The notes under the pieces: generated by a model
What the model saw: the letters and a program-made list of their open reading frames with translations, nothing else
The model's database searches: none
What the model was told of the DNA's origin: nothing
Assembly: GCF_019112545.1 (NCBI RefSeq)
Contig: NW_025064895.1
Location: 612,049-676,048, forward strand
Source: Guyanagaster necrorhizus
Taxonomy: Eukaryota > Basidiomycota > Agaricomycetes > Agaricales > Physalacriaceae
Direction of reading: 5' to 3'
Length of the DNA: 64,000 nucleotides
Position numbers and translations under genes: made by a program
Part shown: in pieces, positions 34,053-45,295 of the stretch
Layout of the letters: each line of letters opens with the position of its first letter
How positions within the stretch are numbered: position 1 is the first letter of the stretch

Positions 34053-35398
34053 TCACTCAAATACGGCCATAGTTGTCCATTTCCTGTTATCCGCCACAGG
34101 GAAAACGAGTGAACGGGGACCATAGAAAACCTGGCCGCATGATCGTAAGCGGAAGTAAAAGTGGGCAAAAAGAATACTACCTCATCGTCAACCTCATCGC
34201 CTTTCCTCGGCAAACAATGCAAGAACCGCCACCCAGCTTTGGCTCCGCCATCCTCGCACATCGCCTCAGTCACTTGATAGCCAGTGAAGTCCTTCAGACG
34301 CTGTGTCTTGGTAGATTCTTGGCCCATTGAAATCCTTCCAGTGCGTCAGTGACAAATTACAAGAAATCTTTGAAAACGAAGAGTACCAGGTGTCAGTAAC
34401 AACGACATCTGCGCTTTTCACCGCATCCTTCGGGTCTTCGAACCATAATATATTGCCAAACCCATGCTCGCTTTTTTGCTCCGTTATTTGTCCAAATGTC
34501 GACCCTTCCAACCGAATTCCAAGTTCCCTGACCTTGGACACCACGGGTTTGGGGGCGCCATACCCCACAGGACTAGCGACGCGCATATTATGCCCCAACC
34601 TCGGGTACGTGACAAGCATATCGTGAAGGATGTTCGCCGAGTCGCCAACATAGGCAATGGTCAAAGAAGGGAGTTCTGGCAAGGGGCCCCCAAACTTTTT
34701 CGCCTTCTTGCTCTTGGTATATTTGGTTTTCTTATCAGACTCAGTCGATGGTTCGGGTTCGGGTTCCTTCTCTTTGTGTTCAGAAACTGGTTCGGGTGTC
34801 GGCATGGGCTTTTCTGCGAGGGATTCGGGGGTAAAAAGGTGAGCATGTTCGTGTAGTGTTAGCAGGTCGGCCAATACTTGGGTGGGATGCCATAGGTCAG
34901 AGAGGGCATTAATCACGGGAACCGGGGAGTATTTTGCGAGTTCCTAATGGTAAATGGTGAAAAGAAGAGGAACAAGTTCGGCATATCGTGACTCGCCTCA
35001 ACTTCGTGGTGTCCGCCAACACGCGCGAAGATGCCCTGGCACATTCCCCCGATAACTCGCGCAGAGTCCCTTACACTTTCTCCTCCACCTTCTCCCTTAT
35101 TCCAGCTAATTTGAATATCATCCTTCCCCAAGAACAACGCCTTCCCGCCGAGCATGGCCGCGCTTGTCTCAGCCGCGACCCGCGTTCGCGTGCTCCGTTT
35201 TGAGAACATCATCGCGACAGTCTTGCTGAAGAGACTCTGACTTGGTAGACGGAGGTTCCGAGAAGCATTGTTTTTTCCTTTTTCATGGGGTGCTAACCAA
35301 GGGAGCGCAAGGTGTTTCTGATAGTGCGAGTGGGAGATGAGACGACGGATTTGTGGCACTGAGAGGTCGGCAAGCGTTAACAGATGTGGTGGAGGCAT
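34053..35398 (-). CDS. ARG3: Ornithine carbamoyltransferase (arginine biosynthesis)
   Basis: Four exons (35398-34997, 34943-34387, 34334-34181, 34130-34053) give 396 residues. It transfers carbamoyl from carbamoyl phosphate to ornithine, forming citrulline. Visible motifs: carbamoyl-phosphate loop [19 protein letters not shown] in [16 protein letters not shown], domain-2 [25 protein letters not shown] across intron 2 and the catalytic [12 protein letters not shown]. Intron 1 has a GC donor (GAG/GCGAGT) and intron 2 splits the DTW motif. An unusual Lys/Glu/Pro-rich insertion of about 50 residues (about 172-225) lies between the HPTQ helix and the second domain, where relatives have a few residues. 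No clear mitochondrial presequence precedes [14 protein letters not shown], so the compartment is uncertain. Confidence 0.93.
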
Positions 35399-37149
35399 TG
35401 CGAGGCAACCGTAGATAGGCGCGACAGTCTGAAGTTCAGCTTTGTTGTTATCTGAGGTGAGTCAAGGCAAGAAACTGCGAAATTTTTGACCACTGACACT
35501 CGGCCCGGTTTAGCCTTTGGTTGTGGCTGTGCTCATAGAGACGCTTCTCCCGCGCCTATACAAATACCTATACCAATACCTTAGGACCTCCCTGGCGTAC
35601 AATTGCTAGTATCTGAGACTAAACCGAGAATTAGTACCTACTTGACATGCAATGTGTGTCGGACGATACTAAGGGAACGGTGACAGTCCTCTAAGCGCAG
35701 AAACAACCCTGCAGCCGGTACGGTGACTGATTTCTTTTCAGGCAGGCAAACAGAAATTCGACTAGACTAGTCCTCTTTAGCTGTATCGCGCCGGCAATAT
35801 AACCTCGGCTACATTCCCCAGTCCCCTTCGCATGTCCATTGCTGGAACATTTCGATGTGACACCGTGGTCTTATGCTCAAAAATTGCCAGTTCCATGCCT
35901 GCCATAGGCCTTGGTCTTGCACTCGCATGTGAGTCCAAGATATGGTTTGATAGAATGAACTTGTATCTTTGTATAAATATCCTCTATCTGACTGGTACTA
36001 GAGCACGCCTTACTTTCATCGACCCTTGTTTCACTTCCTTTCTTCTCTACTGGTCTCTACAGTGTCGGCAGTTGTTGAGGCATTCTTATCTCTCTTCGCA
36101 CTGTCGATCGCTCCAAAATCGTCTCCTAATTACCTGTTGTTTTCCATCGAACAAGATTGATGGACGGACTGGTCTTGCACGACTTCAAAGAATCTGTTTC
36201 CTTACAACGTCTTTGATGATCTAAAAAACTCTTACCGGGGCACCATCTGACATCAGAAATAGAGCTGGCAGTGAGGGTCATACTAATCCTAATCCCAATG
36301 CTAACGTCAAATTAAACATCACTGGGCGATTTGTGTATTCATACTCACATCCAAAGACTTGCAGTTTTCAGAAACATTCTTTCCTGACATCTTTGCGACG
36401 GTTCCTTGTCTTGATACTATCGCAAGCTAGTTAGTTCTAGAAGCCATGACTATTACCGTCGCCGATGGTCCGCTTTCCTCCGTCTGCTACGATTTCAGGT
36501 TTGCCCATATCCTAGACGTGGCCATACTCAGGTAGTGGGGGTTGCCAATAGACATTTTCGTGGTACCGGTTACACTTTTTACACAGATGGTGTTCTTGTC
36601 TGTGCTGTCCTCATCGGTTCTCAAGCATATCTGGAAGGCAAACCAACCCCCGTTCGAGTATTCATCTGCATCTCTGTCTCTCAGGGAACGGTCAGCTCCC
36701 GACGACTATGCAGGTCAAAAAATTAGCAATTGGGTCGGTTATCATTATCTGATCAACGATTTCAGTCGCGTAGATGACGATTCGTGGCTAAGCTGGGGGG
36801 GGGAGGGTCAGATGTATGAAACGAGCGATGCGTGAATACAAAGATTGAGACTACTCAGGTGGCATCCAGATCGTATATCATTGAAACGGAAGTCGTTTTC
36901 CTCTCCTTCAAATTTAAAGGTTGTCCGTCTGTACCGCACGGGTGTCAATTTTTTTGTTCGCGATGTTCCCTAAATACCTTTGTGCTTTGTCCGCGATATG
37001 CATTAAGGATATAGTCAAGGATGTTTAAACAAGAACAAGCCAGTGTTGGATTAGCAAGCAGGAGCTCCGTCGTATCCCGCCGGCCAAGCTCGATACCCCT
37101 TTATGTCGGGATGGACTATATATATTGAATACGGTCTGTCGAGCACCCT

Positions 37150-37352
37150 CACCGCGTTTCTGCTTATCGCTACGCTGTGTGAGGGTGAGTATCTACTTAT
37201 ATTACTTCATTTATGTCACTGATTGGTACTCTGTAGTCTACGTTATAGCTAACAGCATAATCTATTAGGTACAGTGAATACAACACCGCGTTTCTGCTTA
37301 TCGCTACGCTGTGTGAGGTCTACGTTATAGCTAACAGCATAATCTATTAGGT
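37150..37352 (+). repeat. Tandem duplication; second copy lacks exactly a 52-nt intron-like segment
   Basis: Copy 1 (37150-37270) consists of a 35-bp block A, a 52-bp segment starting GTGAGTATC and ending ACTCTGTAG (37185-37236), and a 34-bp block B. Copy 2 (37284-37352) has A joined directly to B with no mismatch seen. A plus B reads in frame as TAFLLIATLCEVYVIANSII then Y and a stop, a hydrophobic segment. The 52-bp segment has GT-AG ends and typical length for an intron in this genome. Fourteen bases separate the copies. Confidence 0.85.
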
Positions 37353-37739
37353 GCTACAAACGCGCGTCACTTTCTTAGAGCCAGCCAGAACGCAACCCCT
37401 AGGGCATGATAAGATAAATGAGGTATTTCCAACCTCGGCGTGTGCACTATGGATTATACACAGTGGAATCCACCAACGAAAACTTAATTCAAGTCCAAGT
37501 CAACAGAAGGCCATACGAGTCATGGCCAAGTGGAGAAGCCTAAGCTTAGTGCAGAGGCTGGCATACTTTAAAAATGGACCTTCAACTAGGCCGTCTTAGT
37601 ATGTACTTGGAAGATACTATACATTGAAGCTCAGAACATCAGTATCACGATGTCCCTCCACATCATGATACTGTTGGTTTTCCAAATTCGCCGCACATCC
37701 GTTATCATCCCCTATGATACCATTTCCCTTATCGTAGTT

Positions 37740-37915
37740 ACAGGAGTATAAGTAGAGTACCCCCTTTAACTTTTCCTGATTGTCACTCATTCTTACTTAC
37801 CTTATATACATATATCACCTCCTGTCCTTACTTGATCACTATAAAGCTTCACAGTAGTTATCTGTGTATCTGAGTCATTTCACTATTGCACCCGGCTGAG
37901 ATGCATATATCTTAC
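37740..37915 (+). repeat. Solo copia LTR fragment, related to the LTRs at 8.8 and 9.3 kb
   Basis: The order of short blocks matches the copia LTRs: CCCTTT, GATTGTCACTC, ATTCTTACTTACC, TATATACAT, CTGTC, TTGATCAC, CTGAGTCATTTCAC, then GGCTGAGAT. The extreme ends are lost. No internal copia sequence flanks it, so it is a solo or truncated LTR. Confidence 0.7.
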
Positions 37916-38230
37916 AGTGCTTGAAATCGAGCCCCTCGCGCGTTTGTGCCCTGCTAATCCGGAGTTCCCGCTCTCTTGAGTACAGCATCTACTGTAAGTG
38001 GTCAGCGTGATGTGACACATCATGTGATGTTCAGTGCTGTGTGACTCAACGCGCTTCACGTGATCTGATGCACTCGTTGATCTTAAAATGGAAACTACGT
38101 GGGCAGAACACTGCAGCCACTGTACCCTACACACTCGCCGTCTTGCCGCTCTTCTGTCTGTTCTCTACCACGCGATTCTGAGTAATCGTATATTCTTCTC
38201 CGCTATTGTTCAGCTACAGTTCAAAAAAGA

Positions 38231-41200
38231 ATGGCAGCTATGCAGCTGGAGACGCCTTCCCGAATCTGGCGAAGAATAGAAGCTGTGGAGGACCGGGACA
38301 TGCCCTCGCTCCCCTCAATACCTGGATTTGATGACTCTGATGGGTCCATTGAGGCACACACGCCAACTGACGACCTCAGTGTGTCCGACGTGCATGTTGG
38401 TACTCCGATGCATTCCACTCCGGCTCTGTCTTCCCATCACACGTCAACGTCTCGTAACCCTTCAAGTGTATCCAGTACGGCTCGTTTTGCTCATTCATTC
38501 GCACGTTCGGCACATTCATCAGCTGCGATATCGGCGCCTCGAGGAACAAAGACAAATGCCTCGTACAGTTTCGATGTCAGTGCAATACCTTCGCTGCCAG
38601 ATGTTCGTGCCGAAAGTGGGATCGGATATATTTCAGATGAAGGGGAGAAAGAGGAGGAGGAGGGGGAGGAGGAGGAAGGAATTTTGAGGCAAAGCAAAGA
38701 TAGCGTTCCCGACGTGTATCTGCCTCCGGATTACGCGGATGGCGATGAGGAACAGGACGCATCTATTTCTGAGGCTCTTCAGTCAACTAGTCGCTCGAGC
38801 TCTCCCTTTTCTGAACAGGTTCAGCCTACTCCGAAGAAAAATTACGACTATGTGGTCCCACTCAGATCTGAGCCAAAGGTACGACTTTCCACGAATTCGC
38901 TGAAATGCAACGCTCATGTACAGATAGCCTTCCCCCCTTGATCCATACCGGAACATTTCTATGCGTCGGCCTCTTGCACGAACGCGCACTCCTTCACTAT
39001 CACAAACTACCCTCTCCCCAGCATCCTCCCCGCCTAATTCTACGCCTCATAGCACTAAGTCTGTGTCTATCAATCGTTCAATGGCAGAGTCGCCAATTCG
39101 CGGAACGTCGGTCCCTTTGCCACCTTCTCATGCTGGTTCTCCCGCCGCCGCCTCTATGGAATATAGTGGCAGTCGATCACAACAGGACCTATCCCTACGT
39201 GAATCTGATTGCCAGTCATCTATGGATATTACGGAGTCGCATATATCGCCGATCAAGGATCTTCAGGCTGAGGGGCAAGATCAATCATTCACGTCGTCTA
39301 ACCAGGTAGGAATGGCCAGTGATCATGGAGAACACGAGCCGACTTTTTCATCTGATGGTGACGACACTTCCTCCCCCCCTCAGAACTCCCAAAAGCCCCC
39401 TGACCATAAGTCTCTGGCACCTATGTCTAGCGCCTTTTCTTCCCCAGCTCAATCATTTGCTTTCACACCAACTCCTGCTTTCTCCCGACCACGGGCACGG
39501 TTCAACCTCCCTCCTCCACCTTCCGATCTTCTTGCCACACCCAAACCGGAGGAAACAGACCCTTCAGAGCTGGGTGAAGCTGAGCCGCTGACCCCTCATA
39601 CGCGCCGAAAATCGTTTCTGTTGTCCATCGTAAACTCTACAATTCGGCCCCGACTTAAGTTGCCTACTCCTCACCCACGGACTGTTATACCTCCTACCCC
39701 GAGTATCGCTGAAACGTTGACGGAACCTGTAGACGGACCTATGCCTGCGGTAAACCTTCGAACTGCGTTTGCTGGTGCTACGCCTCGTCCTCGAATAAAC
39801 GCAGGAAGGCCATCCCATCCGCTGGCCCAGGCATATACAGCGACAACAGGTTCAGAAGATTCAGAATCCAGCTCTATTAGCAGCATAGCTGCGCCGAAAG
39901 TTGCTACGCGCCGAGCTTCTATGGGAGTTGCGCTTCAGAGTCCTGCGTATGATGGCTCCGCAGATCGAGCTTCCTTCATATCAACTGCATCGTCGCATGA
40001 TCTGACCACTCATGTTCGTGCCAACACTTCTTTCGATCCTGCTATGGGATTCGGAATTGGTGCACAGGCTAACGGAAGGTTCAATGCTGGCAAGCTCAAT
40101 ACGTACTTGCATGGATTGAATAGGCGGTTGCAGGAAGAGAATGAAGCTCTTATCGAACGTCTGCGACGCCTTGAGGAAGGGAAAAAAGGCGGCGCCGAAA
40201 CAGAAAGTCCTTCTGAAGACGGTACTATTCCCTCTGACAGGCGGTTGAGTGGTGGAAGCAGCAGACGGATTAGTGCAGGGGCGACTGTATTGGGTGATGT
40301 CCAAGAAGATGTTGGGGGTGAAGGCTGGATAGAGGAGAAGGTAGTGTTGGAAGAAATGATCGAGTCGTTCAAAGAAGAGATTGAAAAGAACATGTTGGAG
40401 AAAGAAGAGCTTGAAAAGGTGCTTGATGACGAACAACAAGGACGATCCAGAGATAAGGCACGGTGGAAGGAGCGTATGGTAGAGGTGGAGTGTGGTGTGG
40501 AGGCTATCGTCAAAGGCCTCGAGCAGAAATTACAAGACGCCGAGACGCGAGCTCAGACCTCACAGGAAGCCCTCATTCGGATGAACGAACTGGAAAGACA
40601 GCTAGAGATGGTCTCTGCGGAACGAGATCTAGCTACAGAGAGAGCGGAGAAGTCGGAGAAGGTGCTGGAGAGCGGCAAGGAGTTGGGTGGGGAACTTAAA
40701 GAGGCAAATGACCGAATCAATGAACTCAGGAGCGACCTTCGAATCTCCAACATTCAAATCAAAGAGCTAGAGCAGGAGGTCTTACGCTCTGACGAGAGAA
40801 TTGATGTACTCGAGAAGGACTCCCGGGAAGAGAAGAATGCTGTGCAGGAGATAGAGAAAGAGTTGTCCAACAAGATGGGTGAGCTGGATGCCCAGAAGAG
40901 GACGATTCAAAACTTACGAGGGGAGCTGAAGGCGCTGACAACTGAGCTGCAAACAACGAAATTATACGTTTCTGAACTCGAATCAGATGCAGATGCAGCG
41001 GCTGACCGTCTGGAAGCCCTTGAGCTCGAGGTCACCAGCGCTAACGACCAGGTCAAGGGACTCCAGGCTGAGGCCGAAGAGACTACGCAGCGATTAGAAT
41101 CTTTGGAGGTTGAAGCCCAACAGGATAAGGAGCTTGCTCGTCAGATGGAAGAAGCCCTCGATGCTGCAGAGCACAAGATGGCCGCCGATGATCAAGAGCT

Positions 41201-43901
41201 ATCCCAGCTCAAATCTCGGCTATTGATGCTGCAACGCGAGCGGGAACGCTCGATGGAAACCAGCAGTCGTAGTGTAGATCCTTCCCGAGAAATCATCTCG
41301 CCTGTGAACACCGCCGACATCGAGGCACTAGAGGAGGAACTCGACAACGCCCACCGGGAGATCGCCCGCCTCAACACGGTTCTCAGTGCTTCTCCTGCTC
41401 GAAAAGCGATAGAAAAAGCGAAGGACGTGAAGATTGATATGTTGGAGAAGGAGAATGAGGCGCTGTCCGAGAGAATCAAGGCATTGAAGATTGCTTCTAC
41501 CAGCTTCAATACTCCAGGCAGGATCATTAGCAACAGTGGCATCTCTCCCATTCACCGCCGCGTTCTGTCTATGTCATTCAAGACGCCACGAACGCCTGGT
41601 ACCCCGCTCAAGGAGGCAAGTCTCAGCCTGGCCTTCTGTCGAGAATGCAATGTATTGAACCCTATTCTAGATGTCATGGTTAAACAGCCAGACTGGTGAT
41701 GCAGATCATATTGTCTCGCCACTAATTGCAGAAATATCGCGACTGCAATACGAACTCGACATCGCTAATGAGAGCATCGACGACAAGTTGGACAAGCTGG
41801 AAGACGCTGGTTTGGGCGTCGTCGGGCTTACTCAAAAACTGGAAGATGCTCGTGCCAGAATAGTAGCTTTGGAAGATGAGATTTCTCGTCTTATCAGGAA
41901 GGAGGAACGCCGAATGAGACGCCTTGAAAAGGCGCGATGCCGAAAGTGTATGACAAAAGTCAACTTCAACTTCGGGCTTTCCGAAGATAATGATAGGTGC
42001 GCAAGCCGAAATGTGGTTGTTCATTGGTTGACTGTTTTACTCAGCTCTCTGGAAATCTCTCATCCCAGTCTTGCTTCAGAACCGCCAACCCCCCCTACGA
42101 AGACAAGCGAGGTTCTTCGTGCGAATTTGAAATCCTTGAATTCGCAGCTATCTTCCATGAAGAAACAATGGTATCAAGAGCGCGAGCAGTTACAGGGCGA
42201 GAAGGTCGTGCTTCAAGATGTTACCAACCGTTTGAATGATGAAATTCGACAGGCGAAGGAGGAGGCCACGAAGATTTCTCAGACAGAGAAGGCTGGCCAA
42301 AAGATCCGTTCGGACGTTCAAGCTGTGAGTAGTATCCTTCAATTACATTCGATGCTGCTTAGAGTAATTTAAACTAGGACTTGGACAAGGCAAAAAGGAC
42401 GATCTCTGAGCTTGAGGCTGAACTTAAATCCGAGCGAGCACAGCTTCGTATGCTTGCGGTTGAGCAGGCTCGGGTTGGTCATGAGCGAGACAACATCATA
42501 TTACAGCTTCAACGAACAGAGACGGTACGTATATCGGCATGCTGCCGATACAGATTAGCAATCTAATATACGTGACCAGGACATGGAGGACGTCCGACAG
42601 CACTTGCAAAAATACAAGAAAGAAAATCATGATATGGAAACCGAATTGCGACGTATGTATTTCGGTACTGTCTAGACCCACTTTAGTAATAACCTCCTTC
42701 CAGAGAACGCAAATGCCGAGCAAAAGGCGAGGCTGTTGGAGAATCGAGTTACCGAGAACACCGAGACGATTGAGCAGCTACGACAAGAACGAGCGCTCTT
42801 GGTTGCTGATCACAAAGCCCTTCAAACACGCTTCTCTGAAATATCCGAGGTTAGTCCAACATGAAAATGTTAATGAGCTAATTCATCGTAATTTGTTAGC
42901 ATGCGAACCGACTGCGCGACGAACATGCTGCGTCCCAAATATCGCACGACAATCGCATACAGCAGCTCGACCTCCACATGACAGAAATCGACGATCTTCG
43001 TCGTGCTCTGTCAAACCAAGGCGAAGAACTACAAAGAGTCGAGACCGAGAAGAATCGCATATCCGCAGAACGCAGCGAGGTCTCCCGGACGGTCGCCGTT
43101 CTAGAGGCTGATTTGAAGCGGGTGAAACAGGACGCGGAGGCCTTTGGTCGCGATTTGAAATTGCTTCGGAGTGAGAAGGATCGGGCGGAGGCGAAGCAGA
43201 AGGACGAGTTGGCCAGAGCGGAGAGGGCGAAGAAGCAGGCGCAGACACAAGTGCGATTGTTGACTGAACAGCTAGATGCACAAAAAGCGAAGGTTGCACG
43301 TGCAAAGGAACAGATGGAGCAACATGCTTGTACGATGTATGTGCTCATTGAAACCCTCCCCGCACAGATACTCATGACTTCTTTCAGAGATGAGCAGCAA
43401 CTATCGGCAATTAAGCTCCAGCACAACAAGGAGTGCAAAGGCTTGATTGTCCAGATTCGATACCTCAAGGCGAAGTACATCCGCGAGTCAAATATGCGTC
43501 TCGATTTGGTGTATCAAAAACAGTACCTGATGATACTTCTGGGAAAGATGGAGAACAGGTACGTAAAGCCCTCCTGTTCCAAAAATTGTAGTAGATTGAT
43601 CCTTACGATTATCGCGAAGTGAGAAAACCATATTTGCGGCTATTTCACGGATTGGTTTCCCTGTGGAGCCGCCTTCACCTCCAGCGAAACATCGGAAGTT
43701 CAAGACTATCGCACAGATGCTTGTATTTTTGTCCCGAGTGAGGTAAGTGGCGTACAGAACGACAGGAGGTTTCGAGCTGATAGACGATGTTTGTTTTATA
43801 GACGTGCCAGTGCTGAATGGCAAAAACAGTGCGAGTCTAAAGAAGCCATTGCTGCTGCGTTGCAAGACATGCGGAGACGGCGAGATTCTAAACCGTCCTA
43901 G
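38231..43901 (+). CDS. Pericentrin-like spindle pole body protein (PACT domain; Pcp1/PcpA/Spc110 type)
   Basis: About eleven exons encode roughly 1,700 residues. Exon 1 (38231-38878) begins MAAMQLETPSRIWRRIEAVE. Residues 1 to about 590 are Ser/Pro-rich and acidic, with many SP/TP sites. A long coiled coil then starts near GKLNTYLHGLNRRLQEENEA and continues through most of the protein. Near the C-terminus, CKGLIVQIRYLKAKYIRESN followed by MRLDLVYQKQYLMILLGKME matches the PACT calmodulin-binding domain that anchors pericentrin, Pcp1 and PcpA to the centrosome or spindle pole body. The conserved block YELDIANESIDDKLDKLEDA lies in exon 3. Intron 2 (41616-41670) has a GC donor in the classic GAG/GCAAGT context. 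The gene probably anchors gamma-tubulin complexes on the nuclear face of the pole body. Confidence 0.85.
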
Positions 43902-44171
43902 TCATAATCTACCATTTTCCATTTTAATCTTTGTCAATGCAGTGTATCATTTCTGTATTGCTATCAGTAAATCGCTTGTTATATATTGTATGAATAGTAT
44001 TATAATTTCCCACCTGAAGGAAGATATCAACAAGGCGACGCCATTATAGGTTTTGTAGATAGGAATCAGCGCTTTTTCCGCGCTAGTCGCTTTGCGTTGA
44101 GGACACGGTAGGCACGCGGAGAAAAAACGTATGAAAGTCCACTCCATATTGTCGTCGCGACAACAGTCCAC

Positions 44172-45166
44172 CTAATCAGCCTTAGCAACATTGTTCGGTA
44201 GCAAAAACAAACAGTGAACTGACTGTAACCCCGTCAGTGCGAGATCAACGGTAAGCTGTTGGCCGAGTAACGCGAGCCCTGCTTCTGGTGGAACCAGCTG
44301 GCCCACAGTCGTAGCGCCCATCAAGAGGAGTTGCAATGCCGTGTTGATCTTCGCAGGAATGAGCACAAATACCTCGTCGAAAGGCAATGATATACCTTGC
44401 TGATTTCGGTGGGACGAACTTCAGCTGAAGGGATGGAGAAATCCCAATACCGCGAGAACGTTTTCTAAGACATAATGCAGTTGAATCATTCGTGGAAAAT
44501 TGGACGCATACGGGAGGGGGTAAAGATGTATATCGTATCTTGAATGCGGCCAGTACAAGGAGCACATCCCGTCCGAGTATTACCACTGCTACAGGTACTG
44601 CACCCGTCATGGTGAGGCATTCAATATGTGCATATATATAAAGGTGACACACCAGGTAAACATCCTTTCATCGCCAAAGTTACCGTCAGCGTCGTCATCA
44701 GCGCTTTGTCTGCAGCAGGATCAAGAATCGTTCCCAAGACCGAATTCATTTTGAAACGACGCGCCAAATACCCATCAGCCTATCAATGTCAGTTGTGGAG
44801 AGAATACAGGAAGGATACCCCATGAGGACAGACCAAGTCGGTGAGGCCGGCGTAGACCAGCAAACCTGTTGCAAGCTTGAAATTGCTGTTCAATATTGAC
44901 CAGCCAAGAACTGGACATGCTAGGATACGCGAGACTGTTAGGGCATTCGGCAACGTGTAGATGTTCTCCCGTATCGTCTCTCGGATTGTACGAGATTTTG
45001 GAGTTGGGGGATGGTGTTGATGGTGTAGAGAAGGTTGAACAGAAAACGGTCGGTTCCGAACGCAGCCTTGGAAACGGTGGCCTCTACTTCGAAAAAAACG
45101 ACGAAGAGAAGCATTCAGAAGCGAGGACGGAGGCTGGTATACAGAAGAATGAAATATTGAGGCCAT
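44172..45166 (-). CDS. CRD1: Cardiolipin synthase (CDP-alcohol phosphatidyltransferase)
   Basis: Five exons (45166-44834, 44779-44653, 44588-44512, 44464-44396, 44348-44172) keep frame and give 260 residues. The N-terminus is rich in Arg/Ser without acids (MASIFHSSVYQPPSSLLNAS) and should target mitochondria. The catalytic CDP-alcohol phosphotransferase signature D-G-x2-A-R-x8-G-x3-D-x3-D is complete, from DGYLARRF to ILDPAAD, just after the intron that follows LVYAGLTDL. Later blocks VVILGRDVLLVLAAFKIRYT, SRYWDFSIPSAEVRPTEISK and INTALQLLLMGATTV are typical of fungal CRD1. It joins CDP-diacylglycerol and phosphatidylglycerol to form cardiolipin in the inner mitochondrial membrane. Three to five membrane helices are expected. 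The 3' ends of this gene and the spindle pole gene face each other 270 bp apart. Confidence 0.93.
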
Positions 45167-45295
45167 TTGTCGCGGTGGTTTTTTCAGGAAATGATGACGT
45201 CAAATTTTTTACGAAGGAGGAACATTCGGAATCGAAGATACAACTTCAAACTGTTCCAAAATGAAGGGAGCATTACACATGTACACGACCGGCCA

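Larger units (their letters stand above)
35399..38230. other. Gene-poor interval with tandem duplication and solo LTR
   Basis: The first few hundred bases are the ARG3 promoter. Forward ORFs 35832-36224, 36535-36835 and 36832-37014 have no recognisable domain, though hydrophobic stretches near 36.6 kb and 37.1-37.3 kb (for example LTAFLLIATLCE with VYVIANSIIY) could be transmembrane relics. The duplication and the LTR fragment are listed separately. Bases 37920-38230 are the likely promoter of the spindle pole gene. Confidence 0.4.

Noticed and set aside
36900..37130. A DUF6534-like or other 7TM gene upstream of the tandem duplication
   Set aside because: Hydrophobic stretches are present but no exon chain or family motif could be assembled.
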